A DNA stretch of 64,000 nucleotides from Cryptomeria japonica. Lineage: Eukaryota > Streptophyta > Pinopsida > Cupressales > Cupressaceae. The first letter of the stretch is position 1; each line of letters starts with the position of its first letter. Below the pieces are notes generated by a model, which saw only the letters and a program-made list of their open reading frames with translations, searched no databases and was not told the DNA's origin. Below are positions 1 to 11,905 of this stretch, piece by piece. Where the stretch lies: the NCBI RefSeq assembly GCF_030272615.1, contig NC_081410.1, positions 575,324,263 to 575,388,262 of the forward strand, in the 5' to 3' direction. Position numbers and translations under genes: made by a program.

Positions 1-556
1 GGATTTAGAGATTTACATGCTCCGTATGATGAATAGATTTTAACAGGCTCCAAATAGAGATTGGAGGATCACCCAAAGAAGGTAGAGGATAATTCCTTCT
101 CCAACTAGTTATATTTTCATAGATAGAGTATATTGTTTAAATTTCTAATGTTTTATAGGGGTAAATTATCTTACATTTCAGGTTTAATGACTTAGTGTTG
201 CAATTTTGATGTGTTGTTATAGTTGGTATATTGATTCATTCTTTTCTTTTTACTTTTGAGCTTTGATGAGGAATAGACTATTTTTTGTATTTTATATTTA
301 TAGAAAAGACTTCACTTTTTTTCTCGATAAAGGGATGATAGTGTATAGACAATTGAATAATAATTCATGATTACACAAGTTGATGAGACTTATTAATACC
401 GATAATAATGAGCAGATTGAGGTCAATTTTGTTGGGAACTAAGATAGATATGCCATACATACTAACTTCATTGGTGATTACATCAACTGATGGGCTTAAC
501 AGAACCAATAACTTTGGGCAATTCTAAATATTAGATGTGATTGTAAGTTTTGATCA
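1..556. repeat. Dispersed direct repeat, copy A
   Basis: This stretch is closely similar, with small indels, to about 62715-63275 in the same orientation. Shared blocks include gatttacatgctcc, gaaggtagaggataattcc, ttgagctttgatga and gatatgccatacatactaa. Neither copy contains a long open frame. Copy A is cut off by the window edge, and similarity ends at about 556, where a different T/G-rich (minus strand) sequence begins. The family is not recognised; it could be part of a larger dispersed repeat or an old LTR. Confidence 0.75.
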
Positions 557-1620
557 GATAAAGACAAGATAGGCCCGTTATTGATACATAACCGCCAAAC
601 AGGTGCACAAGGGGAAACCCACAAGTAGTGAGATCACCAGAAGGAATAAAAACCAAAAAAGGTGGGCCTTTTTTGAAACACACTTTTGACCAGAACAATA
701 CACTTCTAAGAAAAAGGTTCCCAAAAATCCAAAATTACCTAATAAAAAACATAGGAGTTTAGGAACACCCCAAACCATTTTCTAAACAAGCCCTTGTGCG
801 TATAACAATGAAGCCAAGGTTACAAATAACATCCAATGGGTTTTGAAAGGCTTCTCGCAACCTTGTATCTAAACTCACCATGTTCCACCATTAGAGATGA
901 GAAATAAGTGATAGAGAGAACTAGTCATTCCTTGCACACAAGCACCAAAGAATAGACTAGAGAAAAATAGTACATAGGTTTTTGAAATGCCTCCCTAAAC
1001 CTTTTGCTGGTGAAGATCCTTGCAAACAACACAACTAGGGTTGCCTCAATAGGCTTGTTATTCATAGAACTAAAAAGCACCAAAACCTCAACAAGCACAA
1101 TGCTCAGGGTTCCCTAAAAAAACCACAAAAGAGGGTGAGAACCAATGGGAGCATGAGCAAAGGATTGAGGAGGGAATGACCACTTCAGGCAAGAGTTTGG
1201 ATAAAACACGACAACAATTAGGAAGGGAGCAGGGCCCTCTCTAGTTAAAAGCCTACAAGGTAACCAACCCTCAGCACTTCCCACTTCCAACCAACCACCC
1301 GCAACACCAGGACAATACCAAAAGGAGCAACAACATTCTCAAGAAAAAACTCAGCTCACATACACCCAAACCGCCAACCCACCCTAAGGAAGCTCCACCT
1401 CAAATGAGTCTCCAAAGGGGGGGCATGTGACATAATGAAAGCATACCCCAAGAAAACAATGCTCGAACTTAGGAGACCCACAAAGCCCAGGAGCCAAACC
1501 TGGATTTGCACAGAAGCTCACCTCTGAAGGGCCAAGAAAACAGAGAGGAGCCCATCACCAATCGAGAGAACAAGGTAAAAGCACAAAACCGTGTCACATT
1601 TCAGACCAACTTATCAACAC
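557..1620 (-). other. Unassigned insert, possibly a LINE 3' fragment
   Basis: There is no credible gene here. Read on the minus strand the segment is T/G-rich and ends, next to the repeat copy, in tttatctgatcaaaa. That resembles the short tails of the other LINEs in this window (tttatccaataaaa, tttaatcaatcaaaa). It interrupts the similarity between the two copies of the edge repeat, which is what an insertion would do. No clear target-site duplication was found, so the LINE assignment is only a suggestion. Confidence 0.3.
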
Positions 1621-1970
1621 AAGTGAATTTAAGTAATTCTAACTAAAAATTAATTTTAGTCAAACATATGATCTATAGAGATTCATTATAACTATCTTAT
1701 ATATGGGTCACAACTTTTCCAATTGGAATTGTCTACTAAATGTATATTTTATGCCACTTTGGGTCTAATTGCCATTTTTTTTAAAACTTGATGTTTTTGA
1801 TTGATTAAAAATAGGTTTTAAGGGACCCGAAACCCAGTTACATATGAAAGATATTCAGGAAAGAAACAAAACACAACGGCTGCAAAAAACCAGCAAAAAG
1901 ACCAACAACAGAGGAAAGGATAACAAGAGGCCAACAAGAAATTGGCCTCGAGCCCAGCATAAACATAAAT

Positions 1971-3840
1971 TTAGAAATTCTTCATAGTTTCTTCTGCATC
2001 CTGCACCAAAAGCATCATTGCCTTGGCCGCTTCCCTCAAGTCAGTATTTTCTTGAGCAATCTAGCTTTCTTTCATCTTCATATCCTTTTCCGCCGTAGTC
2101 TGTCTGGTTCTACGCCTAGGGGTCTGGTGGCTTAGGCTGGAAGTAGGAGCATCTTCAACTACTAGGTTCTTCTCTTGGTTTTTCTTTTCCAGATGATTCA
2201 CCAGCGCATTCATGTTCTGGAGGAGACTTTAAGAACCTAGAGGCTATGGTCCATAAGGCTTTTCAAGGCTTTCTCATTTCTAGCCATCCGGGCATTAACA
2301 TTGTCCTTAGCCTCCTCCACCTGGTCCTTCATTATTTTGATGACATCCTCCAAATGTTTCAGGTCACCTTTTATCAAATCTTTCTCCAGCCAGTCTTCCA
2401 TTTCCATTTCCTCCTCTGCTTCACTATTCTCCGTCTCCTCGTGCTGCTTCCCAGAGTCGGACATGTTGATCAGCTTGTTGATCTTAACTTCCAGCTCCCT
2501 TTGTTTACCCTGCATGCCGGTAATGTTTTCCACCACCCACTTCTAAAAATTGAAGAATTCAAGGGTGCAATTGCGGGCGGTATCCAGAATGGTGTCCGCA
2601 GAATCCTTGCTCTGTTCCGTCTCCTCCACATTAGGGTTTTCACCTTCCTTAGGCTTCAGAGCCTCTTTCTCAGTTTTCGAGCCTTCAGGGTTAGGTTGAC
2701 GATTCTCAGAATCGCCCCTTCCTCTCCTTCCCCATAATTCTCCTCCTTGTTAATCTCCATTTCAGAAATATTTTCCTTATTCTTTCCCTCTTCTTCCTCA
2801 CAAAGCACATCCTTTTCTTCCTACACAATTTCAACCTTCCTTTTTTTATGGGTAGGGTTGCTGGTCTCCCCAGTCGAATCAGAGTCTATACATTTCTCAG
2901 AAATCTGAGCATTGATGATTAAAGGGTCATCCTTGGTAGCCCTATTCTTATCCTTCATATATTCATAAATCAACAGAATGAGTCCCTGGTGCGCTAGAGG
3001 GTAGGAGCTGGGTTTTTTAATGTGGTCGGCCAGGCTCTCGTTTAGAGAAGAGGCTAAATAGAAGGGCAAAGATATTTTAGCCCCATGGCGGAAGTGGTTC
3101 AGGATGGCGAAATGATAATTGTAAATTTTCGTAAACCTGCCATCCACAGTTAAATATTCCATTAAAGCCCTAAGAACTTTTTGCCACTGGAAAGGTTTTA
3201 CCTGTTGGGGGGTGAAGTATGATATGTTGTCCTTCTTCGCCAGGTTGCCCTTCTCGTCCTCCGTCTTAGGGAAATTTTTTAAGGCCTCAGCGAAATACTT
3301 TCTATCCCTATAGAATTTTGTCCCCTCCATCTTGAGTCTCGTGACCTCCGAGATCAAGCTTTCATCAATTTGCCAGATTTCCCCAAACAGGGTAGCCCTG
3401 TTATTGCTCCAGCTTTTATCAAACCTGTGAGACACAGAGTTTCTACTACCATGGAGCTTCTCCATATAATCAGTGAAACCGTGTCTGTGGAGCCTTCTCC
3501 ACACCTTTCTTTCGCTCTTCCAGTGCTCACAACCTGAAGGTTCATTCCTGTTAAGGTTGCCTCCCATTCTGCTTTCCACGTAACAATATCCTCTATTACA
3601 ACTCTCGGCCTGCGGGTAAAACTCTGAATTTTTGATTTCCCCTTGTAAAGAGTCTTTCACAATTTTGAAATTGCCACTCATGTTCATATGAACCCGACTA
3701 TTATTACAATTACCTTTCGCACACATATGATCTTGGTTATGATGTCGAGAAACACTCATCATCTGGCAGTTCACCCGCCCCCAAAATCTGTCATTGGTAC
3801 TCGTTCCCCAGAAATCAATCATGATATTAGCTTGATCCAT
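1971..3840 (-). pseudogene. LINE ORF3, unrecognised protein, broken
   Basis: A third coding region lies downstream of RNase H in the LINE. Its first ATG (3838-3840) lies 14 nt inside the end of ORF2 in another frame. It stays open for about 340 codons to a TAG at 2821-2823. Coding sense then continues through a frameshift, a TAG at 2543-2545 and another shift near 2230, to a TAA at 1971-1973, giving about 620 ancestral codons. The first part has a hydrophobic/aromatic domain at about 2930-3390, with a motif LMEYLTVDGRFTKIY and the words ILNHFRHG and SLPFYL. It is followed by a nuclear-localisation-like HKKRKVE at about 2827-2847, an acidic stretch, a coiled coil (2237-2536), a basic RRRTRQ patch and a second coiled coil. 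I do not recognise a named family. It may be a chaperone or targeting protein of the element, or a captured ORF. Confidence 0.7.
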
Positions 3841-6800
3841 TAAGGCGATCAAAATATAATTGTTCCTTAATCTCCCACTTGATGTGATCTTCCCCTATAT
3901 ATTTGACACCCTTCTCCAAATTAACCCCTTCATTGGCAAGGATATCCGCTACCTTGTTACCCTCTCTAAATGTGTGGGTTATAATAATGCTAACATAGTT
4001 ATTAAGGATAGCTTTAGCATTTTTAATAATATTGGCAATATTCCAGGAAACTGAACTAATACCTTTGAGGGCTTGTAAAATATTTAAAGAGTCCCCTTCG
4101 AGCTAGATTTTTTTAAATTTGAATTCCTGGGCTAACTGGAGGCTCTTAAGCATGGCCATAGCTTCAGCCACATGGTTGTTTTGGGTTCCAAAAGGGGAAG
4201 CAAAGGAAGCAATACAACTTCCTTGAGCATTTCTGATAACTCCACCTCCACCAGCCTTTCCAGGGTTCCCTTTGGCTGCCCCATCAAAATTAACCTTTAT
4301 CCAGTCATAATCAGGAAACGTCCAAACAATGTTATCTCTCTTCTTCTTGTTGTCCGATCTATAGACCTTATGAATTAGGTTCCATTCAGTAAGAATGTCC
4401 TTTTCCATATCATTCATATCAATAATAGCCCATTGCTAATTATTCTTGCGAGGGATGTTTATGTTCTCCTTTATAGCCCTGCATATTTTTTCAAAGACTA
4501 CCTGAGTATTACACTTATCTTCCCTAAATATCTTGTTATTCCTTTCTTTCCAAATGCCCCAACATATCATGGGGAGGGTCAAAGACCACAGGTTCTTAAT
4601 GATTTGACATTTGGTAGGATAATTCCATTGCCATATGATATCCCTAATGCTTTTGTTCATGACCCAGTTAATTTTCCATTTTCCCCACATTTTACACCAA
4701 ATTTCCCTTGTGAAGGAGCAATGAAAAAATAGGTGATCAATTGATTCCCCCTCCTTCTGACAGAGCTCACATATATTAGGGAATTTGAAGCCCCTTCGGA
4801 TTAAATTATCAATAGTAAGGGTGCTATTATGAGAAGCAAGCCAAAAGAAAATGTTGACTTTAGGGATCAAGATGCTGTTCCAGACTTTGCTCCAGATGGG
4901 ATTGCTGATTTGAGAGAAAGTGTTTTTATAGGCAGAAGCAACTATGAATTCACCTTTAGGATCACTTTTCCAGAGGAAAACATCATCATAGTTTTTGTTA
5001 GGGGAAAAGGACAACAACTCTTTCTGGAGAGAGGAAAAACCAGGATGGATGTCCTCGAGTTTAACCCACTTATTCTCCTTCCAATAGTCACAAGCCATTA
5101 GCCCAAACCTCCTTTTACATTCTTCAATAACTTGACTATTGTTTTGATCAAATAGGGCTTCATTCTTCATCCAGGGGTCTTCCCAAAACCTTATTCTGTC
5201 ACCTTTTCCAAGGACCCATCCTGCTCCAGCTTTTGCAACTTTTATGGATTTGGTTACACTATTCTAGATGAAGGATCCAGCCGGGATATCTTCAGAATTA
5301 AGGATTCCTTGGATAGTCTGATTCTTAATGTATTTGTCAAACCAAATTTGGTTCGAGTCTTTCTTAGTGTCATAGGCTCTCCATAACTGCTTGGCAAGAA
5401 GAGCCTTGTTGAAAGTTTTTATAATTTTAATCCCCAACCCTCCTTTGTTCTTTGGCCTACACACCTTGTCCCAGGCAATCAGAGGTATTCTCTTCTTTTC
5501 TTCCACTCCTGACCATAAGAATCTCTTCTAAATTCTTTCCATAGCTTTAGCAATTTTAGCCGGAATACCAAACAAACCGAGGGCATAAAGAGGGAGATTT
5601 TGAAGGGTAGCTTGGAGGAGTTGCATTTTCCCAGCTTGAGATAACATTGAGCCTTTCCATCCGGAAAGTCTCTTATTAATTTTATCAATGATCATATTCC
5701 AGAAGGAATTTGGGGGTGCCAACCCTAAAGGAAGACCTAGGTAGGTGGAAGGCAGCGATTCCACTTTGCATCCAATAATATTGGCAATTTTCTGTTGTCT
5801 TATGACTGGAGTATTGAGAAAGTACATAGCTGATTTGTCCCAATTTACTTGCTAACCAATTGCTAAAGCATACGAGTTGAGAGTTGTTTTGAAGGCTTCA
5901 GCCTCCTTGACTGAAGAATATCCCATGATGATAGTGTCATCAACAAACTGTTGATGAGTGCAAAACACATTGGCAGAAGAAGGTTGAAGACCTTTGATAG
6001 TTTTTCTTTGTTTCAACTTATGAATCATTCTACTCATACTTTCAGCCAGAATGGTAAAAAGGATAGGAGATATGGGGTCTCCTTGTCTTAGCCCTCTAGA
6101 ATTTAAAAAAAAAATTGTTGGAGATCCATTAACCAAAATAGAGAACATAGGAGTAGTGATTAGTTCTCTGATTATTTTGATAATCTTATCATAAAAACCA
6201 AAAGCCCCCATGATTTTAAATAGAACATCCCATTCAACTCTATCATAAGCCTTTGCCAAATCTAGCTTTATCAAGAAACCTTCTTTCTTTGCAGCACTGA
6301 GGGAGTGAATGTTCTCATGAACAAGAATGATTGAGTCAAGAATCTGTCTACCAGGAACAAAGCCTTTTTGCTCTTCAGATATGATGAAGGGAAGAACCGC
6401 CAAAATTCTAGTATTCAAGACTTTGGATATTATTTTATAGAAAGAGTTGCATAAGCTAATTGGCCTAAATTTGCCCATAGAATCCGCTCCAGCAACTTTG
6501 GGGATTAAGGCAATAAAAGTAGAATTCAATTCCTTAAGGATTCTTTTGGATCCAAAAAATTCTTTCACCACATTAACTGTATCCTTCCCCACAATATTCC
6601 AGAATTCTTGAAAGAAGAACATAGGGAATCCATCAGGGCCCGAAGCTTTATCCCCTTGAAAAGAGAAGACAACTTTTTTTATTTCTTCAGCAGACGGGAT
6701 GGCAGCAAGGGTCTTATTCTGAATAGGGTTTATAATTTTAGGAATATTATTAACCAGATTGAGTTGATGGGTCTGATCAAGGTCCTCGTTACTAGATAAA

Positions 6801-8014
6801 AGTTGCTTGAAGAATCTAACAGCTTCATCCCTGATGTCATCCTTATTAAACAGAGTGTTGTTCTCAACAGTTAGTTTTGTGATTCTATTTGTTGCCTTAT
6901 GTTTTAGGGAAGTCATGTGGAAAAACTTAGTGTTTTTGTCTCCTGCCTTCAGCCATATAGCCCTGGATCTCAGTTTCCAATATATTTCTTCCCTAGAAAT
7001 AATGTTGTGAATGTTGTCAAGGACCTTATCTTCCATGGCTTTGGAATACTTTTTGTAGCCTTCTTTCTGGATGGAAATTTGTATCTGGTCTAGTTCCTCC
7101 TTTAATTTTTTCTTTGAATCAAAAATATCACCAAAGACCTTCTTGTTCCAAGTCTTAATATTGGTTTTGACATATTTAAGTTTTTTGGCAACTTTATACA
7201 TGGTTGTTCCATTAACATCAAGATTCCACCATTCAACAATGAAATTTTCAAGATTGGGGTGGGATATCCACATCTTTTCGAAACGAAAAGGGAATCTCTA
7301 ATTATTCTTAGAGTTCTCAGCAACAAAGGAAATGGGATAATGATCTGGCCCAATTCTATTAATAACAGAAAGGGAACAACTATGAGAAAGAATCCAATCA
7401 TTAGAGAGAAGGGCTCTATCAAGTCTTACCTGGATAAGATCATCACCATCTCTTCGGTTTGACCAAGTATAGGAGGCTCTGTTGAGATCCAGGTCAATGA
7501 GAGCATTGTCATTGATAAAGTCCATCAGGTCAGATCTGCTATCTGGTTGAGCTTGACTACCTCCAAATTTTTCTTTGTCTTGTAGAGGAGTATTGAAATC
7601 TCCCATAACAACCCAACTATGCATAGAGAATTTTTTCCTTTTATGCTGAACTTTTTCCCAGAATTTACTTCTAGCAGATTTGGAATTAGGGGCATAGATA
7701 TTAGTGATAACAAATTCCTTTTCATCAAAAATATTTATAGCTTTTAGGGATAAAATATTGACATCCACATCTATCATATCTCTAGAGGTTGTGCTTTTAT
7801 TCCAGAATATTGCAACCCCTCCAGAGGCTCCATTTGAGCTACTGCCACAGACCCCTCCATTTTTAAAAAACTTTAATTTCTCCACTTTCTCTTTACTCAT
7901 TTTAGTTTCCTGATTCAAGATAATATCCAGATTTTGATCTTGAATAAGATTCCTTAATATATCCTGTTTATTGAGACCATTTAGGCCTCTGATGTTCCAT
8001 GATATTACTTTCAT
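3827..8014 (-). pseudogene. LINE ORF2: endonuclease-reverse transcriptase-RNase H
   Basis: About 1396 codons run in one uninterrupted frame apart from six in-frame TAG stops (7298, 5852, 5528, 5264, 4436 and 4103 are their lower coordinates). It starts at the ATG 8012-8014 with MKVISWNIRGLNG, the N-terminus of plant LINE apurinic-type endonucleases; the endonuclease runs to about 7300 and includes GDFNTP and the closing GPDHYPI. The reverse transcriptase (about 5530-6800) shows KASGPDGFP, FRPISLCNSFYKIISK, KAYDRVEW, GLRQGDPISPILF and a catalytic FVDD box (usually FADD). A zf-RVT-like region lies at 4436-5170 (FFWLASHN..CELCQKE..DHLFFHC). RNase H runs 3830-4370 (VNFDGAAKGNPG, then LEGDSLN after a stop). 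The enzyme would nick DNA and reverse-transcribe the element at the nick. The stop TAA is at 3827-3829. Confidence 0.95.
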
Positions 8015-9753
8015 TTGGAAGCCTGGGGGCAAGACTCCTTGATAGTTCTCTGCCTTCCATCAGCTATGTTTTGTTTACTCTCTTGGTCCCTATGCCATTT
8101 CATAGTTTTGCGTCCTGGTGGGGATCTTGAGGCCCCAAAATCCGCCTTAGATCTGGTTCTGGTTTTTACTCCATTAGGACCTCCTATCTTCTTGGTCTTA
8201 ATTTTCTTTCCATTTCCTATTGTGTTTTCTTCTTGTTGTTCTGTCCTGGATTCATCTTGTATGTTGCTCCATAGCTTTTCTCTTTTCTGGGATGAAGTGG
8301 TCATATTTACTTCTATGTTCTAGAATAAAGCATTTAAGTTTGCTTGTGGTGATCCAAACTTATTACTCCTCCCCATATCTATTTCCTGTTCTTGAAACTC
8401 TTTCCCTAAACAGGGTTCCTCTTTCTCTGATATGGGTTCATATAGTTCCTCATGATGAAAGTCAGTGATATCCTCAATCTCACCATCCTCAAGTGTCTCT
8501 GTACTAATTTCATTCTCATTCTCTTGCAACTGAAGGGCTTCAAAGGTATTGCCTATTTTGATCTCAAATTCCTTAGTTTCATTCTTCTTGTTCCCCTTCA
8601 TGGCAGGGTCTTTAATAAGGTCATTGGAGTCATTTTCCTGATTTTCTAGTTTATTTACCAAATTTCCACTTTTTTCTTCTAACTTGTTGCAGACTTTGTT
8701 GTTATTTTTTTCTTTCCAAACCGGTTTATTAATATTTTTTTCTTTCCAAATTGGTTTATTAATATTTTTTTCTTTAATCATAGGTCTTTTAGGGTTGTTG
8801 GGGCAAGCATTAGCCCAGTGACCTGCTTTTTTGCAAGAAAAGCACACAAAAGGGAGAGATTCAAATTCAATGGCTTGTTCCCATAACCCAGGTCTGGAAT
8901 TTATATCAATAGTACTTGGGAGATCCATATTCTATGATATGTTGACACAGATGCATGCATACACCAATCTCTTGCGAGCTGCAGTAATTGGGTCTATCGC
9001 AATAAGCTCCCCAAAGGAATTAGCAATTCCTGAGAAAACATCCTCCACCTAGTATTCCAATGGTAGTCCAGGCAACCTAACCCACACCGGTGCAGATTCA
9101 AAAAAGGAGTCATTTAGTTCCATGTTAGGGGTCCATTTTCTAATAGAAAGAGATGATTTACCAAACATCCAGGGGCCTCCATTTAGAACTGCTTCCAGAT
9201 CTTCCCCGCATGAAAAGGAGAACACGAAAAAACCCCGAGGCAAGGCAGAAACTTCAACCTGTCCTTTCATTCTCCATTTTCTTTTAACAAAGGATCTAAC
9301 ATCCTCGATATTAGGTCAGGGTCCAACAAATTTCCCCACTCGAGAAAGAGTCATTAAAGAAATGCTATGGTCAATAACCAAATCAAGAATCTCAATCGCA
9401 AGTTTACCTGTTTTATTGTCTGATATATCCTTCACAAAGGGGAGAGAAGATTTACGAGTCGGTTTACCAGATGCATGTCTAGTGAAGAGACTATTCCATG
9501 GTTTAGGTATTCGCCCCTCCTTGGTATTTTCTGTATCAATCCGCACCGCCTTGGGGCATGAATCTTGCATATTTTTTTATTTTTCGGGATCGGGAGGAGG
9601 GTCCCATGTTCGTGGGTCCCCATCCTGTCTTCCATCCTCATCATCAGATGTTTGTCCTCGAGCTGCAGTGGATTCAGACCCAAAGGAACCAGCATTGTTG
9701 TTCCCTCCATTTCTCGAATTCAAATTTCCCCCTGCAAACGTTGTTCCCTCCAT
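8011..9753 (-). pseudogene. LINE ORF1: DUF4283-type gag with CCHC knuckle
   Basis: About 581 codons in one frame encode an RNA-binding gag-like protein. I chose the ATG at 9751-9753 (MEGTTFAGG). A DUF4283-like domain lies at 9049-9300, with FFVFSFSCGEDLEAVLNGGPW and VWVRLPGLPLEY. It is followed at about 8820-8870 by a CCHC zinc knuckle, CFSCKKAGHWANAC, and by a charged N/K/E-rich C-terminus. In-frame stops occur at 9577 (TAA), 9316 (TGA) and 9049, 8932 and 8320 (TAG; lower coordinates). The terminal TGA overlaps the ORF2 ATG as ATGA. In this family the protein coats the transcript; here it cannot be made whole. Confidence 0.88.
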
Positions 9754-9766
9754 GTGCAAATCTAAC

Positions 9767-9811
9767 TCTTATAATTTATTTTTTTCAACAACTCTTATAA
9801 TTTATTTTTTT
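9767..9811 (+). repeat. Short tandem duplication near LINE 5' end
   Basis: Two copies of a ~22-bp unit (aactcttataatttattttttt) lie in tandem just outside the start of LINE ORF1. They may mark the 5' junction of the insertion. The rest, to about 9978, is AT-rich with no gene. Confidence 0.7.
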
Positions 9812-9978
9812 GAAATGTAAAAATACCCTTTTATAGATCTATGAGTGAATTTTCCAAAATATATAATTTTTAATATTTAATAAATTTTTTATATTTTATA
9901 TTTTATTTTTATTGAAAGTAGGTCATCAACACTACAATATAAGGTTGATTATCTTGTAAAATAAAAATACTAGAATCT

Positions 9979-10476
9979 TGTTGGATATTGTTGAGAAGTT
10001 TGCTAGAATGATGTTTTGTCATTGATGTCAACATATTCTTTTGTGTATTCTAGTATACGAGCTTAACCGAAACTGTAACTGGGCATTAGGAGATTCTATT
10101 CTATCAGTTCATGATCTTCCGGATATAATTTGAATCTCTTTGTAAGACAATGAGTCTTACATGGGGTTGTAGCCCTTGTTGTTATTGTGATTTGAGCAAT
10201 GAGCTCTAGGCAGTGTGCCTGAATGCATGTGCATTCCCCATTGTAATATTTCATATACTTCGAGCAGGGTATCATCTTATTGTGGGTAGGTTCCCACTGT
10301 GGTTTTTCCCTTAATTGAGTTTTCCATGTCAAAAATCTTGGTGTTATGAGTGTTATTGATGTTGTGATGATTTCTGCTTTAACTGATAATAATCAGATAT
10401 GAATTTAAGTTTTAGTTGTATAAAGTTTTGTGCAAACTGACTCACCCCCCTCTCAATTTGCTGCATGTTGCCAATA
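9979..10476 (+). repeat. 5' LTR of Copia element 1
   Basis: This is the region directly upstream of the primer-binding site. It includes ggttttccatgtcaaaaatc and a C-run near its 3' end, typical of plant Copia LTR R/U5 regions. The exact left end is uncertain. Confidence 0.6.
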
Positions 10477-10478
10477 AT

Positions 10479-10490
10479 TAGTATCAGAGC
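10479..10490 (+). other. Primer-binding site, Copia element 1
   Basis: tagtatcagagc matches the initiator tRNA-Met PBS (tggtatcagagc) with one mismatch, directly after the LTR. Confidence 0.8.
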
Positions 10491-10532
10491 TAGATCCTTC
10501 GAAAGAATCTTGACAACTTGAAGTGATCTGAG

Positions 10533-11899
10533 ATGGCAATCTACACTTACAAGAAGGATAGTTTGAGGTTTGATGGAACAAATTACTCTTTGTGGAAGAA
10601 CCAGATGGATTGTCACTTAAGATGCATTAGTGAAGACGATTGAAAGATTACAAAGAAAGTGTATAATGTTCCTCAAAATGGTCCTTCATCTTCAGATGAG
10701 ATTAAAGAAGTTGAATACAATATTAGGGCAAAGGAAGCTTTGTTGAGTTCCTTGACAGACTCTGAGATGACTAATGTGATGGATGTGTAGACATCTCATG
10801 AGATCTAGAAGAAGATAGAGACTCTGTATGAAGGTGACACTCATGTGAAAGTTGCTAAGTTTTAAGGGAAAATAAGAGATGTTGAAGAAAGGACCTTTGT
10901 GCAGAAAGTGAATGAGCTTGTTTAGAATATTAGATGTGTTGGTGGAGTGTTATATGAATTTGAGATTGTAGCTAAGGTGTTGCCCGATCATTGCCTCCTG
11001 CCTACAAACACAAAGTTGCTACTATAGAAGAGATCCAGACAGTGATTGATGTAACTAGAGATATGCTAATTGGTAAGCTTGTTGCCTTTGAGTTGAGCAA
11101 GTTTGGAGAATCCCTTCCTAAGTTTGAATTTGCATTCAAATATACTATTTTTGAGAAAAAGAGATGTGATCCGAGAGATAGTTCTACAAAAGTGTCCAAA
11201 TATGAAAAAGAGATGAGAGAACTTGAAGAAGAAGAAAAAGAACTTGAGGAGCTTGAAGCGCTTATTGCCAGAAGATTGCCTAAAGGTGCCAGTAAGTATG
11301 AAGGTAATTTGCCTCTTAAATTCTTTTCCTGTAACAAGATAGGACATTTTGCCTCAATGTGTCCGAAAAGAGTTTCTAAGAATCCATTTAAACCATATAT
11401 GTGCAAATATCAGAAGAAGTGTTAGTATGTTGCTAATGAAGGTGTGACAGATGATGAGTCTGATAAGAGAAATTCAGGAGACGAATGGGTATTCATTGCT
11501 ATCAAGGAAGATGATCCAGTTACTATTGATTCTACTAGTTGTGTTAATGAGGAGAAAGCTTTGGCTGATAAAATTGAAGAGAAAGATGAATGGGTTATTG
11601 ATAGTGGCTTCTCTCATCATATGACAAGTGATAAGAGTAAGTTTGTGAGTATGAAAAAGTATGATGGTGGTGTAGTAATATTTGGTGATGACAAAGTTGG
11701 TATAATCCGTGGTAAAGGTTCTATTTCTCTTGATGGTAAGCATAACATTGATGACGTCTTATATGTTCAAGGTCTAAAGCATAATCTTTTGAGTGTTGGA
11801 CAAATGGTTGACAAGGGATATGATTTGCAATTCAAGAATGACAAGTGTAAAATTCTAAGTGTCTCCGGAAATGAGATTGCATTAGGGACAAAGGCTTAA
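10533..11899 (+). pseudogene. Copia gag-protease fragment
   Basis: The ATG at 10533 opens MAIYTYKKDSLRFDGTNYSL, a Copia gag (UBN2-type) N-terminus. The frame has several stops up to about 10985, where a 2-nt insertion shifts it into frame with PPAYKHKVATIEE. A glutamate-rich linker follows, then a zinc knuckle at about 11330-11370 in which the first cysteine is lost (FFSCNKIGHFASMC). After a TAG at 11423 the same frame enters the protease/pre-integrase region: WVIDSGFSHHMTSDKSKF (catalytic DSG intact, the next residue altered) and VLYVQGLKHNLLSVGQM. The coding region is broken off by the next element. Confidence 0.9.
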
Positions 11900-11905
11900 G
11901 GTAAT

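Larger units (their letters stand above)
1799..9770 (-). mobile_element. Near full-length L1-type LINE with three ORFs
   Basis: This is a non-LTR retrotransposon of about 8 kb on the minus strand. In order it has ORF1 (gag-like), ORF2 (endonuclease, reverse transcriptase, zf-RVT-like region, RNase H) and an extra ORF3 that overlaps the end of ORF2. Its 3' end at the low-coordinate side has a short A-rich tail (aatcaatcaaaaa). The 232-bp fragment at 45784-46015 shares the same tail (ggttttaagggacccgaaaccc against ggttttgaaggagccccgaaaccc), which fixes the 3' boundary. The 5' boundary is approximate, and no convincing target-site duplication was found. All three ORFs carry in-frame stops, mostly TAG, and ORF3 also has frameshifts, so the copy is dead. 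Confidence 0.9.
9979..11905 (+). mobile_element. Ty1/Copia element 1, 5' part only
   Basis: This is the left part of a Copia retrotransposon on the plus strand: a probable LTR (9979-10476), a primer-binding site complementary to initiator tRNA-Met (10479-10490), then gag and the start of pol. It stops at 11905, exactly where the LTR of the next element begins with TGTGAG. Integrase, reverse transcriptase and the 3' LTR are not seen in the window, so the rest was lost or moved away. The LTR start TGTTGG is a best guess; the LTR ends in the stretch ctgactcacccccctctcaa, a pattern shared with the LTR near 33.9 kb. Confidence 0.8.

Noticed and set aside
578-778. 66-codon hydrophobic frame on the minus strand
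   Set aside because: No start context, no family, inside a T/G-rich retroposon-like insert.
2246-2737. 163-codon open frame on the plus strand
   Set aside because: Antisense shadow of the coiled-coil part of LINE ORF3.
8452-8649. Plus-strand open frames across the first LINE
   Set aside because: Antisense shadows of ORF1/ORF2; the minus-strand frames carry the recognised domains.
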